Origin: Jongsikchunia kroppenstedtii DSM 45133
GTDB taxonomy: Bacteria; Actinomycetota; Actinomycetes; Mycobacteriales; Mycobacteriaceae
DNA: 64,000 nt
Assembly: GCF_000380485.1 (NCBI RefSeq)
Contig: NZ_AQYG01000050.1
Coordinates: 124,001-188,000, forward strand
Reading direction: 5' to 3'
The notes below the pieces were generated by a model, which did not search any database, had not been told where the DNA came from, and saw only the letters and a list, made by a program, of their open reading frames with translations. This document shows, piece by piece, positions 55,778 to 64,000 of the stretch. Position 1 is the first letter of the stretch. Every line of letters begins with the position of its first letter. Made by a program: the position numbers and the translations under genes.

Positions 55778-56470
55778 ATGAGCGCACCGACCCCGCCGCC
55801 CGGCGATCAGAACCCCGAGCAGCCCGGGCAGGCACCCGACTACGGGCAGGCACCACCGCCGCCCCCGGCTTACGGCCAGACGCCGCCCGCCTACGGCCAG
55901 ACGCCGCCCGCGTACGGCCAGCCCGGCCAGGATCCGAATCAGCAGTACGGCTACCAGCAGCCCGGCGCCTACCCGCCGCCCCCGGGTGGCTTCCCGCCGC
56001 CGCCCGGCAGCTACGACGCCGGCTACGCCCCGGCACCCGGTTACGCGCAGCCGGCCACCCTCGGGACTCGGTTCGGCGCCCGCCTGATCGACGGACTGAT
56101 CATCGGCATCCCGCTGGCGATCATCTTCAACGTGCTGATCGGGGCGGCGGTCGACAACGGCGGCACCGGCGTCGTCATTTGGCTGCTCGACCTGATCGTG
56201 CAGCCGCTGATCATCACCTCGTACTACGCGTACATGGAGTCCAACAGCGGTCAGACGTTCGGCCACAAGTGGCTCGGCATGAAGACCGTGCAGTACAGAA
56301 CGGGTCAGCTGCTGACGTTCAACGACTCGTTCAAGCGCAATATCGTGCTCTACATCCCGATCATCGGGTTCATCATGTTCATCATCGGCGCTGTGACGAT
56401 CAACAGCGATCCCGAGAAGCGCGGGTTCCACGACAAGCTGGCCGACTCGCAGGTCCTCAAGGTCTCCTGA
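55778..56470 (+). CDS. RDD-family membrane protein with Pro/Tyr/Gly-rich N-terminus
   Basis: A 230-residue protein. The first 90 residues are low complexity with repeated TPPAYGQ and PPPPG units; the RDD domain follows (LGTRFGARLIDGLIIGIPL with the Arg-Asp pair), with about three spans and the GQTFGHKWLGMKTV block and KRGFHDKLADSQV end. RDD proteins are poorly understood; some are ion transporters. A bidirectional hairpin follows the stop. Confidence 0.88.
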   Translation: MSAPTPPPGDQNPEQPGQAPDYGQAPPPPPAYGQTPPAYGQTPPAYGQPGQDPNQQYGYQQPGAYPPPPGGFPPPPGSYDAGYAPAPGYAQPATLGTRFGARLIDGLIIGIPLAIIFNVLIGAAVDNGGTGVVIWLLDLIVQPLIITSYYAYMESNSGQTFGHKWLGMKTVQYRTGQLLTFNDSFKRNIVLYIPIIGFIMFIIGAVTINSDPEKRGFHDKLADSQVLKVS

Positions 56471-56498
56471 CCCGACGCGTTACCACTACGCGGGTAAC

Positions 56499-56531
56499 GG
56501 CCCGCTCTCCGGCCCCGCCGGAGGGCGGGCC
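56499..56531. terminator. Bidirectional terminator between the RDD gene and tgt
   Basis: GGCCCGCTCTCCGG pairs with CCGGAGGGCGGGCC apart from one mismatch, around CCCCG. It reaches the tgt stop codon. A smaller TTACC/GGTAA hairpin precedes it. Confidence 0.75.
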
Positions 56532-57763
56532 TACTTCGATCCCGCGTAGTACCGGCCGAGGAACTCGGCCTTGAAGTCGGCATAGGTGCCGTCGACGATC
56601 GCCTGACGCGCCTTGTCGACCAGGCTGACGATGAAGTGCTCGTTATGGATGGTGCAAAGCGTCGCCGCCAGTCCCTCCTTCGCCTTGAACAGGTGATGAA
56701 TGTAGGCCCGGCTGTATTGCGTTGTGTAGTTCTGCATTTCGGGATCGAGCGGCCCGAAGTCGGCGCGATAGCGGCTGTTGGTCACGTTGTACCGCCCGTC
56801 CAGCGAATAGATCGCGCCGTTGCGCGCCACCCGCGACGGTGACACGCAGTCGAAGGTGTCGATGCCGTTCTCGATCGCGACGAAGATGTCGTCCGGCTCG
56901 CTGATCCCCAGCAGATGCTTGGCCCGGTTCTCGGGGAGCTCCTCATTGACCCAGCCCACGATCGTTCCCAGATTCGCCTTTTCCAACGCGCCGCCGATGC
57001 CGTAGCCGGCGAAGCCGCGGCCGCCGTTCTCCCGGTCGGCCAGGTCGAGCGCGCTCAGGTCGCGAGCGGCCTTGCGGCGCAGGTCCTCATACTGTGCGCC
57101 CTGGATGACGCCCCACAGCGCCTGCGGCGGCCGGTGGGTGCGCTCGGCGCTGAGCCGGTTGTGTTCGGCCAGGCAGCGGATGGCCCACAGCCGGGTGCGC
57201 TCGAGCGAATTCTCCTGATAGCCGCGCGTATTCATCAGCGTGGTCAGTTCGTCGAACGCGAAGATGATGTCGGCGCCCAGCTGATGCTGGATCTGCATCG
57301 ACACCTCGGGGGTGAATCGGTGCTTCGATCCGTCCAGATGCGACTTGAAGGTGACGCCGTCGTCGTCGACCCGGGACAGACGCTCCTTGCCCTCGGCGAT
57401 CCGGTCGTCGTCCTCCTGGCCGGAGACATCCATAGAGATGACCTTCTTGAACCCGGCTCCCAGCGACATCACCTGGAATCCGCCGCTGTCGGTGAACGTC
57501 GGCCCCGGCCAGTTCATGAACTTTCCGAGCCCGCCTGCCTGATCGACGATCTGCGGACCCGGCTGCAGGTACAGGTGGTAGGCGTTGGCCAGCACCGCCT
57601 GCGCACCAAGGTCTTTCACCGATTCCGGCAGCACGGTCTTGACGGTCGCCTTGGTCCCGACCGGCACAAAGGCCGGGGTCGCGATCACGCCGTGCGGTGT
57701 CGTGATGGTGCCGGCGCGGCCGCGGGTGCCCGCCAGGGTGGACCCGATCTCGAAGTCGCTCAC
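56531..57763 (-). CDS. tgt: tRNA-guanine transglycosylase lacking the zinc cysteines
   Basis: A 410-residue enzyme that should replace guanine 34 by a queuine-type base. The nucleophile region TFTDSGGFQVMSLG (Asp 92) and FDCVSPSRVARNG are conserved. The usual CxCxxC zinc block after LDPE is replaced: PLDPEMQNYTTQYSRAY has Met, Asn and Thr where Cys is expected. The fourth ligand His in TIHNEHF remains. An insertion (about 102-136) with GAGFKKVISMDVSGQEDDD precedes the usual FKSHLDGSKH. The start is GTG at 57763; upstream codons belong to a hairpin. Confidence 0.88.
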   Translation of the reverse strand: MSDFEIGSTLAGTRGRAGTITTPHGVIATPAFVPVGTKATVKTVLPESVKDLGAQAVLANAYHLYLQPGPQIVDQAGGLGKFMNWPGPTFTDSGGFQVMSLGAGFKKVISMDVSGQEDDDRIAEGKERLSRVDDDGVTFKSHLDGSKHRFTPEVSMQIQHQLGADIIFAFDELTTLMNTRGYQENSLERTRLWAIRCLAEHNRLSAERTHRPPQALWGVIQGAQYEDLRRKAARDLSALDLADRENGGRGFAGYGIGGALEKANLGTIVGWVNEELPENRAKHLLGISEPDDIFVAIENGIDTFDCVSPSRVARNGAIYSLDGRYNVTNSRYRADFGPLDPEMQNYTTQYSRAYIHHLFKAKEGLAATLCTIHNEHFIVSLVDKARQAIVDGTYADFKAEFLGRYYAGSK

Positions 57764-57784
57764 CGGCAGATTGTCCCAAGCCGA

Positions 57785-57855
57785 CTCAAACCGTGGGAAA
57801 TACGGGGTCCCGTGGACGTATCGTCCACGGGACCCCGGTATACCCACGGTTTGAG
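57785..57855 (-). terminator. Two-part long hairpin between MMPL and tgt genes
   Basis: Outer arms CTCAAACCGTGGG and CCCACGGTTTGAG (13 pairs) and inner arms CGGGGTCCCGTGGAC and GTCCACGGGACCCCG (15 pairs) around GTATC. It lies 10 bases after the MMPL stop and 22 bases before the tgt start. Confidence 0.8.
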
Positions 57856-57864
57856 CAGCGCTCG

Positions 57865-60390
57865 CTACCGCTGTGAACCGACCAGCTCGGGCTCGGCCGC
57901 CGCCGCGTCCCGGGCTTCGATGTGCTTGCGCAGCTTCTCGCCCTCGACGTCGACATTCGGCAGGATCCGGTCGAGCCAGCTCGGCAGCTTCCAGGCCCGA
58001 TCACCCAGCAACGACAGCACCGCCGGAATGATCATCATGCGGACCACGAACGCGTCGAGCAGCACCGCGAACGCCAGGGCGAAGCCCATCGCCTTGATGA
58101 ACACCGCGTCCTGCAGCATGAAGCCGGCGAACACGCTGATCATGATGGTCGCGGCCGCCGCGACCACCCGGGCGCCATGCCGGAAGCCCTGCACCACTGC
58201 GGTTTTCGCGTCGGCGCCGTGCACGTATTCCTCGCGCATTCGGGTCACCAGGAACACCTGGTAATCCATCGCCAGCCCGAACACCAGGCCGATCAGCATG
58301 ATCGGCAGGAAGCTGACGATCGGCTGCGGATTGCCGATCAGACCGAGGTGGCCTTCCTGGAAGATCGCCACCGTCGTGCCGAACGCCGCCAGCACGCTGA
58401 GCAGGAAGCCCAGGGCCGCGGTCAGCGGCACCAGCACCGACCGGAACACGATCATCAGCAGCACGAAGGCCAGGCCGACGACGATCATCAGGTACGGAAT
58501 CAGTGCATCGGACAGCCGCGACGACACGTCCAGCTCGATCGGGGTCTGGCCGGTGACGCCGTAGCTGACGCCGGTCTGATCGTGGAGGGCGCCTTCGGAT
58601 GCGCGGATCGCGTGGACCAGATTCTCGGTCGCCTTTTCACCCGGTCCGGAGATCGGGACGACGTTGATCTGCAGCGTGTCGCCGACCGGAACGGTCGACA
58701 AGGTCGCCGCCGGGGCGGTCCCCGACATCACGGCCTTGATGAACTGCTCCTGCCCGCCGATCGGGGTGGCTCCCCGGTCGGCCGCGTTGGCGGCGCTGTC
58801 CTTCGCGGCCATCACATACCCGGTCTTGCCGTCGGCGGTGGGCGCGACGTCCGGCAGCTGCCGGATCGTGTCCATCACCTTGTTGTAGGCGGCCGCACGC
58901 TGCTGGTTCTGCACCGCGGGGTCCGGGTTGGTGATCCCGCTGCCGTCGACGATGAGCGTGATCGGACCGTTCTGGCCCTTGCCGAAGTTGTCACCCACCA
59001 GGTCGTATGCCTGGCGCTGCGTGGTCTTCGGGTCGCCGGTGCCGTCGTTGGGCAGGGCCAGCTTGAGCCCGCCGATCGGAATCGCCAGCAGCGCAAGGAG
59101 AACCACGCCGCCGATCAGCGGCGCCACCGGATGCTTGACCACCGTGCGGACCCAGCGGAATCCGTTCGAGTCGCGCTCGGACTTGCCCGCCGCATACTCC
59201 TCCGGTCCACCGGCGTCCGGCGGGTTGAGGAACTTGATGCGGCCGGCGAACGCCTTGCTCTTCAGGATGCCCAGCAGTGCCGGCGTCATCGTCAGCGCGA
59301 TCAACACGGCGATGAACACCGTGGCGGCCGCGGCCAAGCCCATCTTGGTGACGAACGGAATGTTGACGATCGACAGCGCGGCGAGCGCGATGATCACCGT
59401 CATGCCGGCGAACACCACCGCCGAGCCCGACGTGCCGACCGCCCGGCCGGCGGCTTCTTCGCGGTTGCCCGTGACGGCGTATTCGTGTCGATACCGGGAC
59501 AGGATGAAGAGCGAGTAGTCGATGCCGACCGCGAGGCCGATCATCGTCGCCAACATCGAGGTGTCCGAACTGATGTCGGTGAAGGCGCTCATCGCGGTGA
59601 CACCGGTGATGCCGATGCCGACACCGATCAGCGCGGTGACGATCGGCATGCCGAACGCGATCATCGAGCCGAACGTGATGATCATGACGATCGCCGCCAC
59701 GGCGATACCGATCATCTCCGAGCTGCCGCCGCCATCGTTGGAACTGATTGCGCTGCCGCTGTATTCGACGCGCATGCCGGCCGACTTCATCGGGGCCGCG
59801 GCATCCTTGATCTGCTTCTGCTCGCTCTTGGTGACGTCAGCGGAGTGCTTGTAGTCGAATCCGGCCTCGAAGTAGGCGGTGGTCCGGTCCGGGCTGATCG
59901 TGGCGGTCGCGTCGGCGATCGCCCGCTGCTGCGCCGGATCCTCCCCGAGGCGCGCCGACTCCGCCTGACCGAGCCGCGCGTTGTCGGCCTGCGTCTGCGG
60001 ATTCATCGGATCCTTGACGGCCGAGCCGGCGGCGTCCGGTTGTCCACTCGCACTGAACTTCTCGACCTTCGGCAGGCCGTTGATGTTCGCGATGGTGTCG
60101 CCGATCGCCGCGCGGTACTGCGGCTCGTCGAGCGTGTGCCCGGCCGGCGCCTGGAAGACGTAGCGCGCCGACGTGTCCGAACCGAAGTCCTTCGATCCGG
60201 GGAAGCGCTCCTTCATCAGGTTCTGCGCCTTCTCGGAGCTGACGCCCGGAATCGAGAACGCCTCGCTGGACGGCTTCGAGATGGTCGCCGCCAGTGTGCC
60301 GACCAGAATCAGCGCGGCGATCCACCCCGCGGCGACCGCAAAGCGGTGCCGAAAGGCCCACTTTCCGATCCGATACAAATACGTGGCCAT
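57865..60390 (-). CDS. MMPL-family lipid or metabolite exporter
   Basis: An 841-residue RND-type transporter with about 12 spans and two outer loops. The proton-relay motifs GLAVGIDYSLFILSRYRHE in span 4 and GLAMDYQVFLVTRMREE in span 10 are intact. It lacks a long C-terminal cytoplasmic tail, so it is not a clear MmpL3; it is closer to shorter MMPL proteins. GGAG lies upstream of ATG 60390, though 60396 is possible. A TetR gene lies upstream on the same strand with about 80 bases between, so co-regulation is likely. Confidence 0.9.
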   Translation of the reverse strand: MATYLYRIGKWAFRHRFAVAAGWIAALILVGTLAATISKPSSEAFSIPGVSSEKAQNLMKERFPGSKDFGSDTSARYVFQAPAGHTLDEPQYRAAIGDTIANINGLPKVEKFSASGQPDAAGSAVKDPMNPQTQADNARLGQAESARLGEDPAQQRAIADATATISPDRTTAYFEAGFDYKHSADVTKSEQKQIKDAAAPMKSAGMRVEYSGSAISSNDGGGSSEMIGIAVAAIVMIITFGSMIAFGMPIVTALIGVGIGITGVTAMSAFTDISSDTSMLATMIGLAVGIDYSLFILSRYRHEYAVTGNREEAAGRAVGTSGSAVVFAGMTVIIALAALSIVNIPFVTKMGLAAAATVFIAVLIALTMTPALLGILKSKAFAGRIKFLNPPDAGGPEEYAAGKSERDSNGFRWVRTVVKHPVAPLIGGVVLLALLAIPIGGLKLALPNDGTGDPKTTQRQAYDLVGDNFGKGQNGPITLIVDGSGITNPDPAVQNQQRAAAYNKVMDTIRQLPDVAPTADGKTGYVMAAKDSAANAADRGATPIGGQEQFIKAVMSGTAPAATLSTVPVGDTLQINVVPISGPGEKATENLVHAIRASEGALHDQTGVSYGVTGQTPIELDVSSRLSDALIPYLMIVVGLAFVLLMIVFRSVLVPLTAALGFLLSVLAAFGTTVAIFQEGHLGLIGNPQPIVSFLPIMLIGLVFGLAMDYQVFLVTRMREEYVHGADAKTAVVQGFRHGARVVAAAATIMISVFAGFMLQDAVFIKAMGFALAFAVLLDAFVVRMMIIPAVLSLLGDRAWKLPSWLDRILPNVDVEGEKLRKHIEARDAAAAEPELVGSQR

Positions 60391-60472
60391 GGCCATCCTC
60401 TCCTCGGGGCTTTTGTTGTGAGGTATTTCTCGTTGTGTTACTTGGCTTTTCAGGTTCTGTCGGGTGGCGTGA

Positions 60473-61084
60473 TCAAGCCATGCGCAGCACCGGTGCGTCG
60501 AATCCGGCGTCGAGCTGACGGACGGAGACCTCGATGGTTTCCCGCAGGGTGCGGCCGCCGGTGGCGCCTTCGGTCCACAGCTCGACGGCCAGCCGGACCG
60601 CGCCGACCCCGCTGGTCAGCACCAGCCAGCAGTAGAGCGGGTCGACATCCGGGCAGCGTCGCTCGAAGTACTCCTCGAACTGCTGCCGGCATTCCTCCAT
60701 CTGCTGGGCGGACGAGACCGAGTGCACGCGCGGTTCGGTGTCGAAGAGCCGCAGCAGCATGGTCGCCGGGGTGGGCGCGCCCGCGCTGTCGCAGCAGACG
60801 TCGATCAGGGCATCCCAGATCGCTTTGTTGAGCGGCAGCGCCGGGTCCGAACCCTGCAGCCGCTCGAGCAGCTCCGCCATGACCTCGGCCATATAGAACT
60901 GCAGCGCATCCTCCTTGGACGCGAAGTAGTTGTGGTATGTCCGTACCGAAACATTCGCCTCGGCCGCGATGTCCTCGGCGGTCACCCTGTCGAGTCCGTC
61001 GCGGGCCGCGAGGTGCACCACGGCCGACGCGAGCGCGCGCCGGGTCGCGGCCTTCTTCGCCTCACGCAGTCCTTCAACGATCAC
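60473..61084 (-). CDS. TetR-family regulator upstream of the MMPL gene
   Basis: A 203-residue regulator. The DNA-binding part is KAATRRALASAVVHLAARDG followed by TAEDIAAEANVSVRTYHNYF. The C-terminal domain is of the mycobacterial acyl-sensing type by look only (YCWLVLTSGVGAVRLAVELW). The GTG at 61084 fits better than a longer ATG form. It probably represses itself and the MMPL exporter just downstream. A TTGCA/TGCAA inverted repeat lies upstream. Confidence 0.87.
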   Translation of the reverse strand: MIVEGLREAKKAATRRALASAVVHLAARDGLDRVTAEDIAAEANVSVRTYHNYFASKEDALQFYMAEVMAELLERLQGSDPALPLNKAIWDALIDVCCDSAGAPTPATMLLRLFDTEPRVHSVSSAQQMEECRQQFEEYFERRCPDVDPLYCWLVLTSGVGAVRLAVELWTEGATGGRTLRETIEVSVRQLDAGFDAPVLRMA

Positions 61085-61104
61085 GAAAGCCAGACTTCCA
61101 AACG

Positions 61105-61120
61105 TTGCATGACTCTGCAA
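61105..61120. promoter_or_regulatory. Possible TetR operator
   Basis: TTGCA and TGCAA around TGACTC, about 20 bases upstream of the regulator's start; a further CTGCAG palindrome lies 15 bases beyond. Short arms, so only suggestive. Confidence 0.35.
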
Positions 61121-61260
61121 TTTTTCAGCACACTGCAGCATTGTGTTTTCCGTCTCGGCTGGTGGATGGGGTGTCAGCGCTCACAGGAAGGACTATTCCG
61201 CGACTATCTGTCAGGCGGCTTTCACTCTCTGTCGCGGCCGCTCGGCTACCGTGATTAGCC

Positions 61261-61719
61261 ATGCGCAATATGGCTCGAAGTCTGGTGACCGCCTCGATCG
61301 GTGCGGCTGCGGTGATGTCCGTCGTCGCCGGATGCAGCAGTTCGTCGTCATCGTCATCCGCCGACTCGTCATCGTCGGCCGCCGTCGTGACGCCGTCCTC
61401 GAATAGCAACGCACCCGTCGTCGGCGGCCCGAACCTGCCGGCCGCCACCTCGGTGCCCTCCGACAAGGCCGAACCGACGATCTCCGGCAAGAAGTGCGGC
61501 CAGACCCGCGGCCCGGACGGCGCGCTGCAGGTCGTCATCTTCCCGGGCAGCCACGTCGGGTGCTCCGACGCGATGGCGGTCGCAGGCGCCTTCGGTCCGC
61601 TGATGTCCCAGGGCACCGACCAGAAGGTCAAGGGCTGGGACTGCGGCCCGTCGCAGATCGCCGGCGTATTGGCCAAGTGCACCAAAGGTTCTGACACCTT
61701 CGGATTCCTGACGCAGTAA
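61261..61719 (+). CDS. Serine-rich lipoprotein of unknown function
   Basis: A 152-residue lipoprotein. Lipobox VVAGC (Cys 25) is followed by a run of eight Ser and a Ser/Ala/Asn linker. The folded part has three further Cys (KKCGQT, HVGCSD, WDCGPS) plus AKCTKG, so two disulfides are likely. VVIFPGSHVGCSDAMAVAGAF resembles small Mycobacteriales lipoproteins of unknown use. It is divergent from the TetR gene. Confidence 0.78.
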   Translation: MRNMARSLVTASIGAAAVMSVVAGCSSSSSSSSADSSSSAAVVTPSSNSNAPVVGGPNLPAATSVPSDKAEPTISGKKCGQTRGPDGALQVVIFPGSHVGCSDAMAVAGAFGPLMSQGTDQKVKGWDCGPSQIAGVLAKCTKGSDTFGFLTQ

Positions 61720-61848
61720 CTCTCCCGGCGAGACATGACCGAAACCGTATGGTTAGCGGGCCTACCAACGGATCGGGGAACACCCCCAGATCTGCCCCGA
61801 TCTTGCGCCCTGAGAACACCCTGGCAGCCCAGTCGGGAGCGAATATGA

Positions 61849-61886
61849 AAATGGCCCCCTACCTGTAATCAGCTAGGAGGCCATTT
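61849..61886 (-). terminator. Terminator of tRNA-Ser(CGA)
   Basis: AAATGGCC and GGCCATTT, with inner CCTA/TAGG pairs, just after the tRNA on the minus strand, followed by TTTTC. Confidence 0.75.
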
Positions 61887-61888
61887 GG

Positions 61889-61976
61889 CGGTGGCGGCGG
61901 GATTTGAACCCGCGGTACGGGGTTACCGTACACAGCATTTCGAGTGCTGCACCTTCGGCCGCTCGGACACGCCACC
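61889..61976 (-). tRNA. tRNA-Ser (anticodon CGA)
   Basis: Acceptor GGTGGCG with CGCCACC, long variable arm (TGTACGGTAACCCCGTACC), T-loop GGTTCAAATCC, and anticodon loop CTCGAAA. CCA follows in the genome (61886-61888). Class II serine tRNA. Confidence 0.95.
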
Positions 61977-62022
61977 GCGCAAGACTGTACCGTAGTGCCG
62001 CCGCCATCCATTAATCAGCAGT

Positions 62023-62487
62023 TCAAGGCCGGTTTTCTGCGAAGAAGTCGCGGAGCCGGGCGGCGCATTCGTCCTCCAGGACGCCGCCGCGCACCTGCGG
62101 TCGATGCGTGAGCCGCCGATCGCGCAACACATCCCATAGCGAGCCGACCGCCCCCGTCTTCGGCTCCCACGCGCCGAACACCACGCGCTCGATCCGGGCC
62201 AATGAGATGGCGCCCGCGCACATCGTGCACGGCTCGAGTGTCACCGCCAAGGTGCAGCCCTCGAGCCGCCAGCCGTCGCCGTAGCGGCGCGCCGCCTCGC
62301 GGATCGCAAGGACCTCGGCATGCGCGGTCGGGTCGCCGGTGGCCTCCCGCGCGTTGGCCGCGCGCGCCAGCTCGACACCCTCGCTGTCGTAGATCACCGC
62401 GCCGACCGGGACATCCTCCGTCCCAGCCGATTCCGCGGCCGCCAGGGCCGCACGGATCAGCTCCTCGTCGGAGGCCCCGGCGCGCAT
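62023..62487 (-). CDS. tadA: tRNA adenosine(34) deaminase
   Basis: Converts A34 of tRNA-Arg(ACG) to inosine. The zinc and proton-shuttle motif HAE is at 56-58 and PCTMC gives Cys 87 and 90. Length 154 and the C-terminal DFFAENRP end are typical. The ATG at 62487 follows the stop of the partner gene by four bases; the longer open frame overlaps that gene and is unlikely. Confidence 0.95.
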   Translation of the reverse strand: MRAGASDEELIRAALAAAESAGTEDVPVGAVIYDSEGVELARAANAREATGDPTAHAEVLAIREAARRYGDGWRLEGCTLAVTLEPCTMCAGAISLARIERVVFGAWEPKTGAVGSLWDVLRDRRLTHRPQVRGGVLEDECAARLRDFFAENRP

Positions 62488-62491
62488 GCGG

Positions 62492-63004
62492 TCAGTGGCC
62501 GAGCTTGTCCAAGACGGCCGCGAGCTCATCGGCGAAGCCGAGCCGGGCCGCGATCATCCCGATCTGCTCGTCGGCATACAGATCGGTGTCACCGATGATC
62601 ACGCTCATCACCGACTCCTCCAGCCCCAGGTCCGCCAGCACCCCGAGATCGCCCTCGGGCCACGGCTCGACGTCGGCGAGTTCATCGGGATCGATGTCCG
62701 GCACATCGATATTCAGCCGCTCGAGCGTGTCGGCGGCGATGTCGTAGTCGATCCCGGCGGTGGCGTCCGACAGCATCAGTCGGGTGCCCGCCGGCGCCGG
62801 CCGCACCACGACGAAGAACTCGTCGTCGATATCGAACAGCCCGAATACCGCTCCGGCGCTTCGCATATCCAACAGCGCGCGCTCGGCGGTCGCGAGGTCG
62901 TCGAGAACCTCGCGATCCATCGGGGTCAACGTCCACTTGGCGTCTTCGCGCACCACGGCGATGCCGAATCCGTCCAGTCCGTCGTCCTGCGCTCCTGCGG
63001 CCAT
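62492..63004 (-). CDS. TadA-associated protein
   Basis: A 170-residue acidic protein that precedes tadA in Mycobacteriales (M. tuberculosis Rv3753c position). It has DGFGIAVVREDAKWTLTPM at the start, FGLFDIDDEFFVVVRPAP and LMLSDATAGIDYDIA in the middle, and a helical C-terminus. It is annotated widely as tRNA adenosine deaminase-associated, with unknown mechanism. It is in one operon with tadA and divergent from tyrA. Confidence 0.88.
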   Translation of the reverse strand: MAAGAQDDGLDGFGIAVVREDAKWTLTPMDREVLDDLATAERALLDMRSAGAVFGLFDIDDEFFVVVRPAPAGTRLMLSDATAGIDYDIAADTLERLNIDVPDIDPDELADVEPWPEGDLGVLADLGLEESVMSVIIGDTDLYADEQIGMIAARLGFADELAAVLDKLGH

Positions 63005-63167
63005 CCCGCAACCGTAGCCGCGCGCCCGAACAATCCCAAGTGCTCACCTGCAACAAGTGCAACGGCAGAGCTGATCCCCTTCTGGCCGGATCGTCCAGCC
63101 GATCCTCGGCGCAGGCAGATCCCCGGCGCAGGCCAGAGGCCATGCGTGGCTGTGAAACAGTTGGTAT

Positions 63168-64000
63168 ATGGAAACTCCGGTGTGCATCCTCGGCCTGGGG
63201 CTGATCGGCGGCTCGCTGCTGCGGGCGATCAGCCCGCATACGCATGCCTTCGGATACAACCGGTCGGCCGCAACGGTCGATGCCGCCACCGCCGCCGGTT
63301 TCGACGCGTCCACCGATCTGCCGGCCACTCTGCGCCGGGCCGCCGCCGACGACGCGCTGATCGTGCTGGCCACGCCCGCGACCACGCTCGACGAGATGCT
63401 GTCGGCCGTCGCCGAACACGCTCCGACGTGCGCGTTGACCGACGTCGTCAGCGTCAAAGGCTTGGTCGCCGACCGGGTCCGGGCGCATGGACTGTCCGCG
63501 CGGTTCGTGGGCGGCCACCCGATGGCCGGGACCGCCGAATCCGGCTGGCAAGCAACCGATCCCGCACTGTTCTGGGATGCGATCTGGGTGGTCGCCGCCG
63601 ACGACGGAACAGATCCCCAGGTCTGGACGCAGGTGGTCGAGCTGGCCCAGGGTGTCGGCGCCCGGGTGGTCCCGGCCGGAAGTGACGATCACGACCGGGC
63701 CGTTGCCGGCATCTCGCATCTGCCGCATCTGACGGCCGCCGTCACCGCAGCGGTCGGCATCGCCGACGGTGACCTGGCCACCCGGCTGGCCGCCGGCTCG
63801 TTCCGCGACGGAACCCGGGTCGCCGGAACCGCGCCCCGGGTGCAGCAGGCGATGCTCGAGGCGAACTCCAGCGCGCTGCTCAGCGCGCTGAGCGAAACCA
63901 TCGATCGCCTCGTCCAGGCGCGGGACGAGCTGCGCGACAACGGAACTGTGCACACCCTGGTCGCCGACGGGCATCGGGCGCGAAAGCACTACGAGAGCTT
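63168..64000 (+). CDS. tyrA: Prephenate dehydrogenase (3' end cut by window)
   Basis: Oxidises prephenate to hydroxyphenylpyruvate with NAD in tyrosine synthesis. The Rossmann start is VCILGLGLIGGSLLRAI, then LATPATTL, GGHPMAGTAESGW and the active-site SHLPHLTAAV region. The first 277 codons are present; the C-terminal end is missing. The ATG at 63168 follows a TTGGTATATG context without a strong ribosome site. Order with tadA matches the M. tuberculosis Rv3752c-Rv3754 block. Confidence 0.93.
   Translation, partial: METPVCILGLGLIGGSLLRAISPHTHAFGYNRSAATVDAATAAGFDASTDLPATLRRAAADDALIVLATPATTLDEMLSAVAEHAPTCALTDVVSVKGLVADRVRAHGLSARFVGGHPMAGTAESGWQATDPALFWDAIWVVAADDGTDPQVWTQVVELAQGVGARVVPAGSDDHDRAVAGISHLPHLTAAVTAAVGIADGDLATRLAAGSFRDGTRVAGTAPRVQQAMLEANSSALLSALSETIDRLVQARDELRDNGTVHTLVADGHRARKHYES

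Noticed and set aside
57764-57847. N-terminal extension of tgt upstream of 57763
   Set aside because: The extra codons simply translate the long hairpin and are not family-like.
57922-60831. 969-codon open frame on the plus strand opposite the MMPL gene
   Set aside because: It is the antisense shadow of a clearly conserved transporter; the product is a run of His/Arg/Asp typical of reversed high-GC codons and has no domain.

Overview
The window is high-GC DNA from a mycolic-acid-containing actinobacterium (order Mycobacteriales). This rests on the backbone gene order and on mycomembrane genes. The order asd, ask, leuA, then murT-gatD, recR-ybaB, SRPBCC/FAD-oxidase/cfa, dnaX, a type Ic aspartate aminotransferase, ffs, tRNA-Ser, Prim-PolC-ligC and tadA-tyrA follows what I know of the Mycobacterium tuberculosis Rv3708c-Rv3754 segment. 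A mycolyltransferase, two GT87 mannosyltransferases and an MMPL exporter agree. I cannot name the genus from sequence alone.

Layout. 1-2.1 kb: two secreted proteins, one a lipase. 2.2-7.3 kb: asd-ask, an ApbE-like gene with a small membrane partner, and a PIG-V-like mannosyltransferase. 7.3-8.7 kb: an IS110-family insertion sequence. 8.7-11.7 kb: divergent TetR/MFS pair and a nitroreductase. 11.7-16.9 kb: leuA with an apparent attenuation leader peptide, YchJ-like protein, FAD oxidoreductase and a PEBP lipoprotein. 16.9-23.2 kb: MpaB-like oxygenase, murT-gatD with two anchored proteins, and two paralogous secreted glycine-zipper proteins. 23.2-31 kb: kinase, recR, ybaB, RluA-type pseudouridine synthase, MFS, SRPBCC, FAD/Cfa lipid pair. 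31-37.7 kb: dnaX, tandem GT87 enzymes, aminotransferase, SRP RNA, tRNA-Ser(GGA). 37.8-39.6 kb: an AT-richer patch of small unknown or secreted proteins beside the tRNA. 39.6-44 kb: HtaA-like protein, membrane protein, amidase, large unknown secreted protein.

44.2-48.9 kb is the most unusual part. Five tiny genes (32-47 codons, all starting Met-Arg, Ser/Gly-rich, without signal peptides) lie on the minus strand. Each is followed by a strong, nearly identical GC hairpin, and three of them sit directly upstream of a paralogous GNAT acetyltransferase gene. The array lies just downstream of a mycolyltransferase gene. I recognise no described family for the peptides. Their size and lack of a signal recall the short O-mycoloylated PorA/PorH channel peptides of corynebacteria, but that link is inference.

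49-64 kb: heterodimeric ABC exporter, Prim-PolC and ligase C, glutamyl-Q tRNA(Asp) synthetase, RDD protein, a tRNA-guanine transglycosylase lacking its three zinc cysteines, MMPL exporter with TetR regulator, serine-rich lipoprotein, tRNA-Ser(CGA), tadA with its partner, and a truncated tyrA. A nested-palindrome intergenic repeat occurs four times (near 715, 10973, 23162 and 30925).
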